The notes beneath the pieces are model-generated. The model saw nothing but the letters and a program-made list of their open reading frames with translations, had not been told where the DNA came from and did not search any database. From NCBI GenBank assembly GCA_910578115.1, contig CAJTPO010000008.1, positions 59,499-123,498 of the forward strand: a stretch of 64,000 nt of DNA. The letters run 5' to 3'. The translations under genes were made by a program, and so were the position numbers. The stretch comes from an uncultured Lachnospiraceae bacterium. Lineage in GTDB: Bacteria > Bacillota > Clostridia > Lachnospirales > Lachnospiraceae. Numbering within the stretch: the stretch's first letter is position 1; the number at the start of each line of letters is the position of its first letter. Below are positions 33,773 to 42,112 of this stretch, piece after piece.

Positions 33773-33988
33773 AGATTTCGTACCTCTGTCTTTCCCGGTT
33801 CTCAGGTGTTTTGTTCCGACGTAGGAAGCGAAACAAAAAATTGTTATATTGGCTGCTTTTTAAAGAATAGCACACATATACTGACATCTAATGTCAGGGT
33901 TAATTATCTTGTTGGAAATTTCTTTGTTTATTCAGAATTCACCCGCTTATTCAGGCTTTGCTTATTTATTCGGAATTTAGTCATTTCC
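33773..33988 (-). repeat. Gap with degenerate tandem repeats of about 19 bases
   Basis: From about 33928 into the end of the WYL gene (about 34025), units like TTATTCAGGCTTTGC, TTATTCGGAATTTAG, TTCCTTAGGATTTAC and TTCTTCAGGATTTAT recur every 18-19 bases. No gene is supported in the rest of the gap. Confidence 0.55.
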
Positions 33989-34906
33989 TTAGGATTTACC
34001 CATTTCTTCAGGATTTATTGATTTTTTGTAAATCTGCAGGGCCTGTTCGGCCACGATCTCTCTCAGGTACTGGGGTTCAAGAATCTCGACCTGCGTTCCG
34101 AAGGAGAGCAGATAACCAATCAGCCATGCATCCACGGGCATTTCGGCGCTGGCGGTCAGACTGCCGTTATCCTGACAGGTGATCTGTGCTGTGTCAAATT
34201 CATCGTAGACGCGGTAGGCGACTTCTCTGGTAAAGGAAAGGACGATTCGCTGGCAGGCAGGCGGCGAAGTCTCTTCCGGCTCCGGATATGGCTTTGGCAC
34301 AAAGGTTTGTGTCAGCAGTTCCAGATCTGAAATGCGGTTTAGCTTGAAGATGCGGAAATCCTGCTTTGTGAGGCAGAATGCTTTCAGATACCAGCCTTTT
34401 GATTTATAGAGCAATTTAAGCGGGCAGACGGTGCGCTGGCTGCTTGTGCCGTTCGTACCGGCGTAGATAAATTTGATTTCCCGGTGCTGGATGACGGCCG
34501 TTTTCAGCGTTTCAAACTTTGTGTTGTCGAGGGCGAAGCCGCCCCAGCGTGAGAAATCCACTTCCAGCCAGTTTTCCGTATCCACATGAAAAAGAGCAGC
34601 CAGCTTTGTCAGCATTTCTTCGCCGGCGGCATACCCTGTGGCCAGGATGCCCTGGAGAGAGGTCAGGATTTCCTGCTTTTCTTTTTCGGTCAGGACAGCT
34701 CTGTCTAAAATAAAATCGTCAAGCAAACAGATACCGCCGTTTCTTCCCGGTTCGGTATAGACCGGGATGCCTGCGCTGCTCAATGCGTCAATATCGCGGT
34801 AGATAGTTCTTTGGGAAACCTCGAATTTGGCCGCCAGTTCAGGAGCAGTGGCGCGGCCTTTGTCTAAAAGATGATACAGGATCCTGAATAAACGGCTGTC
34901 TGACAT
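33989..34906 (-). CDS. HTH-WYL (YafY-type) transcriptional regulator
   Basis: 305 residues. N-terminal HTH_11 (RLFRILYHLLDKGRATAPELAAKFEVSQRTIYRDIDALSSAGIPV), then the WYL domain (about 135-215: IKFIYAGTNG, CPLKLLYKSKGWYLKAFCL) and the WCX C-terminal region. WYL regulators bind nucleic acid or ligand signals and often govern DNA damage or defence genes. It is transcribed toward the ClbS-like gene and may control it. The last residues (NPEEMGKS) fall in a degenerate tandem repeat that continues past the stop. Confidence 0.92.
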   Translation of the reverse strand: MSDSRLFRILYHLLDKGRATAPELAAKFEVSQRTIYRDIDALSSAGIPVYTEPGRNGGICLLDDFILDRAVLTEKEKQEILTSLQGILATGYAAGEEMLTKLAALFHVDTENWLEVDFSRWGGFALDNTKFETLKTAVIQHREIKFIYAGTNGTSSQRTVCPLKLLYKSKGWYLKAFCLTKQDFRIFKLNRISDLELLTQTFVPKPYPEPEETSPPACQRIVLSFTREVAYRVYDEFDTAQITCQDNGSLTASAEMPVDAWLIGYLLSFGTQVEILEPQYLREIVAEQALQIYKKSINPEEMGKS

Positions 34907-35204
34907 GACGATACATTGCCTCCTTTTCGGGCTGTGGTTTTTGGGGCTCCTTTTTCTCGATTAACTGGAAGGATAAGGTGTCGAAAGATGCTGTTCTGAT
35001 TCTGCATGGGCATATTAAAATAAGCATACCATAAAAATCCTGACATATCGTAAACGACATAACAAATTTCGTATTTTTATGGAAGATAAATATAACTTTC
35101 GTATTTTACCGGGGTATGCTACAATTTATTGCAGGAAGAGAAGTATTCCTTTGTAACAATAAAATAACAAATCGTTCATAATTTGATAAGGATTGAGAAT
35201 TATC
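34907..35204. promoter_or_regulatory. Divergent intergenic region with a half family A end
   Basis: 35046-35070 reads TATCGTAAACGACATAACAA plus ATTTC, matching the left end of the 103-bp element, with no right end. TTTCGTATTTT occurs twice (about 35067 and 35096). The region must hold promoters for the WYL gene and for mutS2, but I cannot place them firmly. Confidence 0.5.
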
Positions 35205-37580
35205 ATGAATAGTAAAGTATTACGTGTCTTAGAGTACAACAAAATAATCGAGCGTCTGACTGACAAGGCCACCTCGGAGCAGGGGCGGAAGCTGACGGCG
35301 GCTTTAGAGCCGATGACAGACCTGGAGGCGATCGAGAAAGCGCAGACGGAGACGGCGGATGCGCTGGGATATCTGTTCCGCAAGGGCTCAACGTCCTTTG
35401 GCGGCAACAAGGATCTGGGGATGTGCATCCGGTCGCTGGAGATCGGCAGCACGCTTTCCATCGCGGAACTGCTGCGGATCGCGGCTTTTCTGGAAAACGT
35501 CAACCGCATTAAGAGTTACGGGCGCAAGGAGCGGGAGGATACGCCGGCCGATTCTCTGGATGAGTATTTCGAGAGTCTGGAGCCTTTGACGCCGCTGTCC
35601 AATGAGATCCGCCGGTGCATTCTGTCGGAGGAAGAGATTGCCGACGATGCCAGCCCGGCTCTGAAAAAGATCCGCCGCAGCATGGCGATCGCGAACGACC
35701 GCATTCATTCCCAGTTGGCGTCCATGATCAGCGGTTCCTGCCGGACATATCTGCAGGATGCGGTGGTGACCATGCGCAACAACCGCTACTGTATTCCGGT
35801 CAAGTCCGAGTACAAGGGGCAGGTGCAGGGGATGGTGCACGACCAGTCATCTACCGGTTCCACCTTTTTTATCGAGCCGGCGGCTGTCGTTAATCTGAAC
35901 AACGAGCTGCGGGAGCTGGAGATCAAAGAGCAGGAAGAGATCGCGGTCATTCTGGCCGATTTGAGCGCGCAGGCGGGAGCATATACGGAGCTTTTGACCG
36001 GGAATCAGAAAGCTATGACGGCCCTCGACTTTATCTTTGCCAAGGCCGCTCTGGCGCTGGAGCAGAATGCCACCATGCCTGTTTTCAATACGGAGCATCA
36101 GATCCGCATCCGGCAGGGGCGGCATCCCCTTCTGGACAAGAAGAAGGTGGTGCCCATTGATATTCAGCTGGGCATTGATTTTGACTTACTGGTCATCACC
36201 GGTCCCAATACCGGCGGTAAGACGGTTTCTCTGAAAACAGTAGGGCTTTTGACATTGATGGGGCAGGCAGGACTGCATATTCCGGCGCTGGACCGTTCGG
36301 AACTGTCAATCTTTGAGGAAGTTTACGCGGATATTGGGGATGAACAGAGTATTGAGCAGAGTCTGAGCACCTTTTCTTCCCATATGACGAATATCGTGTC
36401 GATCCTGCAGCAGGCGGAAGGCAATTCACTCTGTCTGTTCGATGAGCTGGGGGCGGGCACGGATCCCACCGAGGGTGCGGCGCTGGCGATCTCGGTGCTG
36501 GATCATCTGCATGGCCGCGGCATCCGCACGATGGCCACCACTCACTACAGCGAGTTGAAGGTTTATGCCCTTTCCACGCCTTTTGTGGAGAATGCCAGCT
36601 GTGAGTTCAGCGTGGAAACGCTGCGGCCCACTTACCGCCTGCTGATCGGGATTCCCGGGAAGAGTAACGCTTTCGCGATCTCGTCCAAGCTGGGACTGCC
36701 GGATCATATCATTGAGGATGCGAAACGGCATATTACGGAGGATAAGGAGAGTTTCGAGGATCTGCTGGCGAATCTGGAGAACAGCCGCGTGACCATTGAG
36801 AAGGAGCGGTTGGAGATCGCAGGCTATAAAGAAGAGGTCAAGGCGCTGAAACAGAAGCTGGAAGCCAAACAGGAGAAGATCGATCAGGCGAAGGAGAAGA
36901 TCCTGCGGCAGGCCAACGAGGAGGCCCGCGAGATCCTGCAGAATGCCAAGGAGCTGGCGGACGAGACGATCCGCGTTTTCCAGAAGGCGGAGGCCGGTAT
37001 TTCCATCAAGGATCTGGAGAAGTCCCGCCAGAAGGTGCGCGACAAGATTTCAGAGAAAAATGAAAAATTAACGCTTAAGAACGATAAGCCAACGCATAAA
37101 GTGCTGAAACCGACTCAGATCAGGCCCGGGGACAGCGTCAAGGTGGTGTCCATGGGGCTGAAAGGAACGGTCAGCTCACTGCCGGATAAGAACGGCAAGC
37201 TGTTTGTACAGTGCGGCATCATCCGGTCCAAGGTATCTTTGAATGATCTGGTACTGATCGAGGAGGAGACGATCAATACCGGTAAGATGCAGCGGTCTTC
37301 TTCCGGCAAATTGAAGATGTCCAAGTCCTATTCCATTTCCACGGAGATCAATCTGCTTGGCCGGACGGTGGATGAGGCGCTTTCCGAGCTGGACAAATAT
37401 CTGGATGACGCCTACCTGGCCCATCTGCCGAGCGTGCGTGTGGTACACGGCAAAGGGACCGGAGCCCTGCGCAATGCTGTGCACAATTACCTGCGTAAGA
37501 ACCGGGTGGTGAAGAGCTACCGCCTGGGAGAATACGGGGAAGGCGACGCGGGCGTTACGATCGTGGAGTTTAAGGAATAA
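35205..37580 (+). CDS. mutS2: MutS2 ATPase/endonuclease
   Basis: 791 residues. N-terminal helical lever region, ABC-type ATPase with Walker A GPNTGGKT (about 333-340), signature EQSLSTFSSHM, Walker B LCLFDELGAGTDPTEGAAL, a long coiled coil (about 510-600) and a C-terminal Smr domain (EINLLGRTVDEALSELDKYL, VRVVHGKGTGALRNAVHNYLR). MutS2 lacks the mismatch-binding domain and acts on branched DNA or collided ribosomes. Full length. The ATG at 35205 gives the conserved N-terminus MNSKVLRVLEYNKI; a TTG four codons earlier is less likely. Confidence 0.96.
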   Translation: MNSKVLRVLEYNKIIERLTDKATSEQGRKLTAALEPMTDLEAIEKAQTETADALGYLFRKGSTSFGGNKDLGMCIRSLEIGSTLSIAELLRIAAFLENVNRIKSYGRKEREDTPADSLDEYFESLEPLTPLSNEIRRCILSEEEIADDASPALKKIRRSMAIANDRIHSQLASMISGSCRTYLQDAVVTMRNNRYCIPVKSEYKGQVQGMVHDQSSTGSTFFIEPAAVVNLNNELRELEIKEQEEIAVILADLSAQAGAYTELLTGNQKAMTALDFIFAKAALALEQNATMPVFNTEHQIRIRQGRHPLLDKKKVVPIDIQLGIDFDLLVITGPNTGGKTVSLKTVGLLTLMGQAGLHIPALDRSELSIFEEVYADIGDEQSIEQSLSTFSSHMTNIVSILQQAEGNSLCLFDELGAGTDPTEGAALAISVLDHLHGRGIRTMATTHYSELKVYALSTPFVENASCEFSVETLRPTYRLLIGIPGKSNAFAISSKLGLPDHIIEDAKRHITEDKESFEDLLANLENSRVTIEKERLEIAGYKEEVKALKQKLEAKQEKIDQAKEKILRQANEEAREILQNAKELADETIRVFQKAEAGISIKDLEKSRQKVRDKISEKNEKLTLKNDKPTHKVLKPTQIRPGDSVKVVSMGLKGTVSSLPDKNGKLFVQCGIIRSKVSLNDLVLIEEETINTGKMQRSSSGKLKMSKSYSISTEINLLGRTVDEALSELDKYLDDAYLAHLPSVRVVHGKGTGALRNAVHNYLRKNRVVKSYRLGEYGEGDAGVTIVEFKE

Positions 37581-37595
37581 GAGGGTTCGATAAGT

Positions 37596-37744
37596 GCTTC
37601 GGCATGGAGGTAAAGTTGAAAAATCACACTGATGTGCTGATTTTTCAACTGCGAGTTTGCAGCGGAGCCACAAACTCGAGATCGCAGAGCCAAATTTGAA
37701 ATTTGGCTCGCAGCCTTCGCAAAAAAATTGCTTCGGCATGGAGG
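37596..37744. repeat. 149-bp family C element, second copy
   Basis: Boundary repeats GCTTCGGCATGGAGG at 37596 and 37730, again 134 bases apart, with the same three internal dyads as the copy at 22986. The distal boundary repeat supplies GGAGG for the response regulator gene at 37750. A spurious minus-strand frame (FFCEGCEPNFKFGSAISSL and so on) is shared with the other copy. Confidence 0.9.
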
Positions 37745-37749
37745 TAAAA

Positions 37750-38448
37750 ATGGTAAACAGACAGAAAATCTTGATCGTAGATGATGACAATAATATTGCA
37801 GAGCTGATCGCGCTCTATCTGACGAAGGAGTGTTTCGAGACGATGATCGTCAACGACGGAGAGTCGGCGCTTTCGGCGGTGGACAGCTTCGGGCCGAACC
37901 TGATGCTGCTGGATCTGATGCTGCCGGGGATCGACGGCTATCAGGTGTGCCGCGAGGTGCGTGCCAAGTCTACGCTGCCGATCATCATGCTCTCGGCCAA
38001 GGGAGAGGTGTTTGACAAGGTGCTGGGGCTTGAGCTGGGCGCCGATGATTACATGGAGAAGCCTTTTGATTCCAAGGAGCTGGTGGCCAGGGTGAAAGCG
38101 GTGCTGCGCCGTTATAAGCCGGTGGCCGCGGAACCCAGGGCTTCCGATGTCAAGAGCGTGGAGTATCCGGATCTGATCGTCAACCAGACCAATTATTCTG
38201 TTATCTACATGGGAAAGACGATCGAGATGCCGCCCAAGGAACTGGAGCTGCTCTATTTTCTGGCGTCTTCGCCGAACCATGTTTTTACGAGAGAGCAGCT
38301 GCTGGATCAGATCTGGGGCTATGAATATATCGGCGACACCCGTACCGTAGACGTGCATATCAAACGTCTGCGGGAAAAGATCAACGATCATGAGCGGTGG
38401 CGGATCGCTACCATATGGGGGATCGGGTATAAGTTCGAGTCGCGGTAA
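37750..38448 (+). CDS. OmpR/PhoB-family response regulator
   Basis: 232 residues: receiver with D11-D12-D13, phosphoacceptor D55 (LMLLDLMLPGIDGYQV), IIMLSAKGE and YMEKPFD, then a winged helix (PPKELELLYFLASSPNHVFTREQLLDQIWGYEYIGDTRTVDVHIKRLREKI split here as usual for the family). No kinase is next to it; the orphan kinase at 29932-31356 is a candidate. The ribosome binding site comes from the family C repeat, so expression level may depend on that insertion. Confidence 0.93.
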   Translation: MVNRQKILIVDDDNNIAELIALYLTKECFETMIVNDGESALSAVDSFGPNLMLLDLMLPGIDGYQVCREVRAKSTLPIIMLSAKGEVFDKVLGLELGADDYMEKPFDSKELVARVKAVLRRYKPVAAEPRASDVKSVEYPDLIVNQTNYSVIYMGKTIEMPPKELELLYFLASSPNHVFTREQLLDQIWGYEYIGDTRTVDVHIKRLREKINDHERWRIATIWGIGYKFESR

Positions 38449-38527
38449 GATTGAGGACGTTTTCATCGGAACCACGTATGCATCAGGTTTGAGGTTAATG
38501 CAGAAGTTTTACAGAAAGGAATCCGGC

Positions 38528-40065
38528 ATGACAGGTAACGCAAGGCTCCCCATGGGGATTGAAGATTTTGAGGAAATGCGTACACAGGGTTACTATTATG
38601 TGGATAAGACGGGTCTGATCCGGGATCTTCTGGATCACCTGGGCAAGGTGAACCTGCTCACACGCCCGAGACGTTTCGGCAAAACTTTGAACATAAGCAT
38701 GTTGAGATGCTTTTTTGAGGTCGGGAGTGACGGCGGACTCTTCGACGGGCTTGAAATCTCGAAGGAGAAAGAGCTTTGCAGGCAGTACATGGGCAGGTTT
38801 CCGGTCATCTCTATCAGTTTAAAGGGTGTGAGCGGCAGAACCTTCGATGAGGCTAAAGGAATGCTGCGCAGTATTCTCGGCAATGAGGCGCTGCGGTTTC
38901 AGTTTCTGCTTGAGAGCGATTGTCTGTCGGAGCCGGAACGGCAGCAGTACAGAAAGCTCATCGAATTGAATGAAAAAGGTGTTTTCTCCATGGCGGATGA
39001 GCTTTTGAAGGACAGCCTGTTTAAGCTCTCGCAGTTTTTAGAAAAATATTATGGTCAAAAGACGGTCGTCCTGATCGATGAGTACGATGTGCCGCTTGAT
39101 AAGGCATACCGGTCAGGCTATTACGATGATATGGTGGAGCTGATCAGCGGACTTTTCGGGCAGGTGCTGAAAACGAACAGGAGCCTTTATTTTGCGGTAC
39201 TTACCGGGTGTCTGCGGATATCCAGAGAGAGTATTTTTACAGGGCTTAATAATTTTAATGTATACACGATCAAAGATGCGCGTTATCGGGAATACTTTGG
39301 TTTTACGGATGAAGAGATAAGAGACATGCTTTCCTATTATGGATTTATGGAACAGTATGATGCCGTAAAGCAGTGGTATGACGGCTATCAATTCGGTAAT
39401 ACCGGCATTTACTGTCCGTAGGACGTGATCAATTACTGCGGCGATCTGCGTGACGGGAATGTGGCAGAACCGCAGAACTATTGGGTAAATACAAGCAGCA
39501 ACGATATTGTCAGAAAGTTTATCGGCAGGGCGGGATCGACGGCCAGAAATGAGATGGAACTGCTGATCGACGGCGGCAGCATCCGGAAAATAATCCGGCA
39601 GGAGCTGACTTATCGCGATCTGGATTCTGATGTTGACAACCTGTGGAGCATCCTTTTTACAACAGGTTATCTGACGCAGCGGGGACAGCAGCAGGGCGAC
39701 ATGACGGAACTTGTCATTCCGAACAGGGAGATACGCTGGATCTTTGTGCAGCAGATCCGCAGATGGTTTCAGGAAGAAACGAAAAAGGATAGTTAAGCAA
39801 TCTTGACGGCTGGTGTGTGAGATCCAATGCAGAGTCGGGGGATGGCTACAGCGATATCATGATCGAGATTGAGGCGCAGGAGATCGGTATCGTGATTGAA
39901 CTGAAATATGCCGAGAACGCCGCCTTTGATACCGGCTGCCGGGAAGCTCTCAGGCAGATCCGGGAAAAGAAGTATGAGGAAGCGCTTGTCAGAGACGGAA
40001 TGAAGACAATCTACCGGTACGGCATTGCGTGTTATCAGAAACGCTGCAGGGTTATCTCAGGTTGA
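38528..40065 (+). pseudogene. Broken AAA-ATPase-like / PD-(D/E)XK nuclease (DUF1703) gene
   Basis: The first part (to 39418) has the AAA-ATPase-like start (LPMGIEDFEEMRTQGYYYVDKT), Walker A RRFGKTLN and Walker B VVLIDEYDVPLDKA. An in-frame TAG at 39419-39421 replaces the Trp expected after GNTGIYCP; reading resumes in the same frame (DVINYCGDL). A second break after about 39796 shifts the frame and has lost roughly 60-70 codons compared with the family pattern. The last part (39799-40065) keeps the nuclease motif (GYSDIMIE, IVIELKYAEN). I call it inactivated. Confidence 0.85.
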
Positions 40066-40078
40066 CCCTGCATACAAA

Positions 40079-40181
40079 TATAGTAAACGACATAACAAAT
40101 TTCTGTTTCCGTCTCCTGCAGGAGCCATATACGGTAGCTTCTGCAAAGCTGAAAACGAAATTTCCAATATCGTTAACTATA
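40079..40181. repeat. 103-bp MITE-like element, family A, second copy
   Basis: The same length and terminal inverted repeats as 19370-19472 (TATAGTAAACGACATAAC at the left, ATATCGTTAACTATA at the right), with the central CTCCTGCAGGAG palindrome. It sits just after the broken nuclease gene. Confidence 0.88.
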
Positions 40182-40420
40182 GAATGACTGTGCGCAGCCG
40201 AAAGCGGTGAGGAAGGAGTACACGTTACGCGTGTACTTTTTTTGTGTAAAGATTTAAAACAACTAAAGACATCAGGCAAATCAGCCAAACCAGCACCTGA
40301 AATTATAAAAATACAACAAAACACATTTGCTTTTCGCAAAATCGGACTCCAGTCCTATGTTTCCATAGGGACATATGTCATAATACCGGCATACAAAGAG
40401 GGCGTGAATTTCACTGGTTT

Positions 40421-40570
40421 ATGATGATTGCATTGCTGTTTTTGACCGTATCTTATATAGTATTGTATAAGACCAGATTCGGACTCAGACTCTGTGCGTG
40501 CGGGGAATATCCGCAGGCGGCGGATCCCGTGGGCATTCATGTGCATAAGATGCGGTATGCCAGAGTAAAG
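40421..40570 (+). pseudogene. C-terminal remnant of a nucleoside/sugar ABC permease
   Basis: The fragment YIVLYKTRFGLRLCACGEYPQAADPVGIHV-type (residues seen in two pieces, YKTRFGLRLCACGE and QAADPVGIHVHKMRYA) matches the cytoplasmic loop of BmpA-linked ABC permeases. Neither the N-terminal membrane part nor a proper C-terminus is present, and no other subunit is near. It is followed immediately by the YczE-like gene. Confidence 0.6.
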
Positions 40571-40607
40571 ATAAGAAGAAAGGCCGGACAGAAAGGGACG
40601 TCGATTG

Positions 40608-41225
40608 ATGAATAGAAAAAGCATGAAGATTGTCCTGGCGGTAGTCGGGATCATGATGGTAGGTATGGGGGTGGCGTTCAATGCCGCCGCCGCGCTGGGA
40701 AATGATCCGGTGGGAATTGTGTATGACGGGATCAGAAATACGGCGAAGCTGTCAGCAGGACAGCTGGGAATGGCCTCCAATATCGTGAATATTGTGCTGA
40801 TGATCCTGGTATTTTGTCTGGACAGACATTATGTGAATATCGGAACCTTTATCTATGTGGTCCCCTACGGTGTGGCAGTGGATTTGGGCGGAAGGCTGTA
40901 TGCCGCTTTGTTTCCGGCACAGACGACCGCATTCCAGATCGCAGGTGCGGCGCTTGGCTGTCTGCTGCTCTATACGGGCGTTGCCCTGTTTATAGCGGCG
41001 GATATCGGGCTGGACCCTTTTACGGGCGTGGTCATGGTGATACGGGATAAGGTCAAAGGGCAGTACCGGACAGTGAAGATCGGTTTTGATATCTGCTGCA
41101 TCATTCTGGGGGCCGTGTTGGGCGGAAAACTGGGGGTGATCACGATCCTGACGGCACTGTCGGCGGGACCGGCAATCCAGTTTTTGTCGGATGGCATGAA
41201 GAAAAGAATGAAAACGGACGGTTGA
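40608..41225 (+). CDS. YczE/YitT-like integral membrane protein
   Basis: 205 residues with five or six membrane segments and short polar loops. The repeats GNDPVGIVYDGI and GLDPFTGVVMVI suggest an internal duplication, as in YczE/DUF6198 proteins. Function unknown; YczE in Bacillus has been linked to surfactin biosynthesis. The ATG at 40608 follows GAAAGGGACG. It precedes the CAT-like gene by 36 bases and may be cotranscribed. Confidence 0.75.
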   Translation: MNRKSMKIVLAVVGIMMVGMGVAFNAAAALGNDPVGIVYDGIRNTAKLSAGQLGMASNIVNIVLMILVFCLDRHYVNIGTFIYVVPYGVAVDLGGRLYAALFPAQTTAFQIAGAALGCLLLYTGVALFIAADIGLDPFTGVVMVIRDKVKGQYRTVKIGFDICCIILGAVLGGKLGVITILTALSAGPAIQFLSDGMKKRMKTDG

Positions 41226-41261
41226 CATGGTTAGAAAGATAAGCCCGAGAAGGAGGTATAT

Positions 41262-41918
41262 ATGGAAAAAACATCAACACAGGCATTTCGGTTTCTGGAC
41301 AGTAAGACGTACAGGCGGAAGGCACATTTTGAATATTTCAGCGGACTGGCCTACCCGTATGTGGGACTTACCGTCAATGTGGATATCACGAAGCTGCAGG
41401 ACAGGATCAAGGCCGATCGGCTCCCGTTCTTTCTCACGGTCTGTTATTGCGTGTCCAGGGCGGCCAACAGGGTGCCGGAATTCCGGCAGAGGATTCTGGA
41501 CGGAAAGATCGCAGAGTTTGCAAGGTGTAAGATCTCCCATACGGTGGCATTGGAGGACGGTACGTATTGTTACTGTACTTTGGAGGATACTATGCCCTTT
41601 ACGGAGTATATCGTCTATGCGGCCAGTGCACAGGAGGAGGCGAAGAGGCAGGGATCGATCGCGGAGGCGGAAGAAGATATTTATGACAAATTTTTTATCT
41701 CCACACTGCCGTGGGTTTCCTATACTTCGCTGATCCAGCCCGTGCCGATTCCGGCGGACAGCAACCCGCGCATCACCTGGGGAAAATATTTCCGGCAGGG
41801 GGAACAGACGCTGCTGCCGGTGTCGGTGCTGTGCCATCATGCGCTGGTGGATGGACGACATATCGGGGATTTCTACAGGTATCTGGAAGAGGAGATGTCC
41901 TGGATCACAGGGGAATAA
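41262..41918 (+). CDS. Chloramphenicol acetyltransferase (CatA)-like protein
   Basis: 218 residues of the trimeric CAT fold. The catalytic His lies in CHHALVDGRHIGDFYRYLE, where classical enzymes read HHAVCDGFH. Other marks are FFLTVCYCVSRAANRVPEFRQRI and TLPWVSYTSLIQP. The length matches CatA enzymes. Chromosomal homologues in gut Firmicutes are common and many do not confer resistance, so the substrate is undecided. AGGAGGTATAT precedes the ATG; a terminator follows at 41955. Confidence 0.82.
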   Translation: MEKTSTQAFRFLDSKTYRRKAHFEYFSGLAYPYVGLTVNVDITKLQDRIKADRLPFFLTVCYCVSRAANRVPEFRQRILDGKIAEFARCKISHTVALEDGTYCYCTLEDTMPFTEYIVYAASAQEEAKRQGSIAEAEEDIYDKFFISTLPWVSYTSLIQPVPIPADSNPRITWGKYFRQGEQTLLPVSVLCHHALVDGRHIGDFYRYLEEEMSWITGE

Positions 41919-41954
41919 AACTATAAAAATTATTGCCTGAAAAAGAAAAAGAGA

Positions 41955-42005
41955 AGCTGCAAAAATACGTATTTTATTACGTCGGGCGGCTTTTCTTTTT
42001 TTTGT
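41955..42005 (+). terminator. Terminator after the CAT-like gene (related to that at 56473)
   Basis: GAAGCTGC pairs with GCGGCTTTTC, with ATACGTAT/TTACGT inside, and a T-run of eight. The sequence around the stem resembles the terminator at 56473-56520. Confidence 0.8.
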
Positions 42006-42014
42006 GCAGATACA

Positions 42015-42067
42015 TTGACACATGGTGGAAAAAAGATTATGATAATTGAAAGCTAAAACGTAATAGC
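42015..42067 (+). promoter_or_regulatory. Promoter and LacI-type operator of the esterase locus
   Basis: TTGACA (42015-42020), a 17-base spacer and TATGAT (42038-42043). GCTAAAACGTAATAGC (42052-42067) lies just downstream of the -10 box and matches the three other operators in this locus. Repressor binding here would block transcription of the carboxylesterase gene. Confidence 0.85.
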
Positions 42068-42112
42068 CATAGATTTTACGGGAAATCTACAGAAGAAAAC
42101 GGGGGTGAAAGT

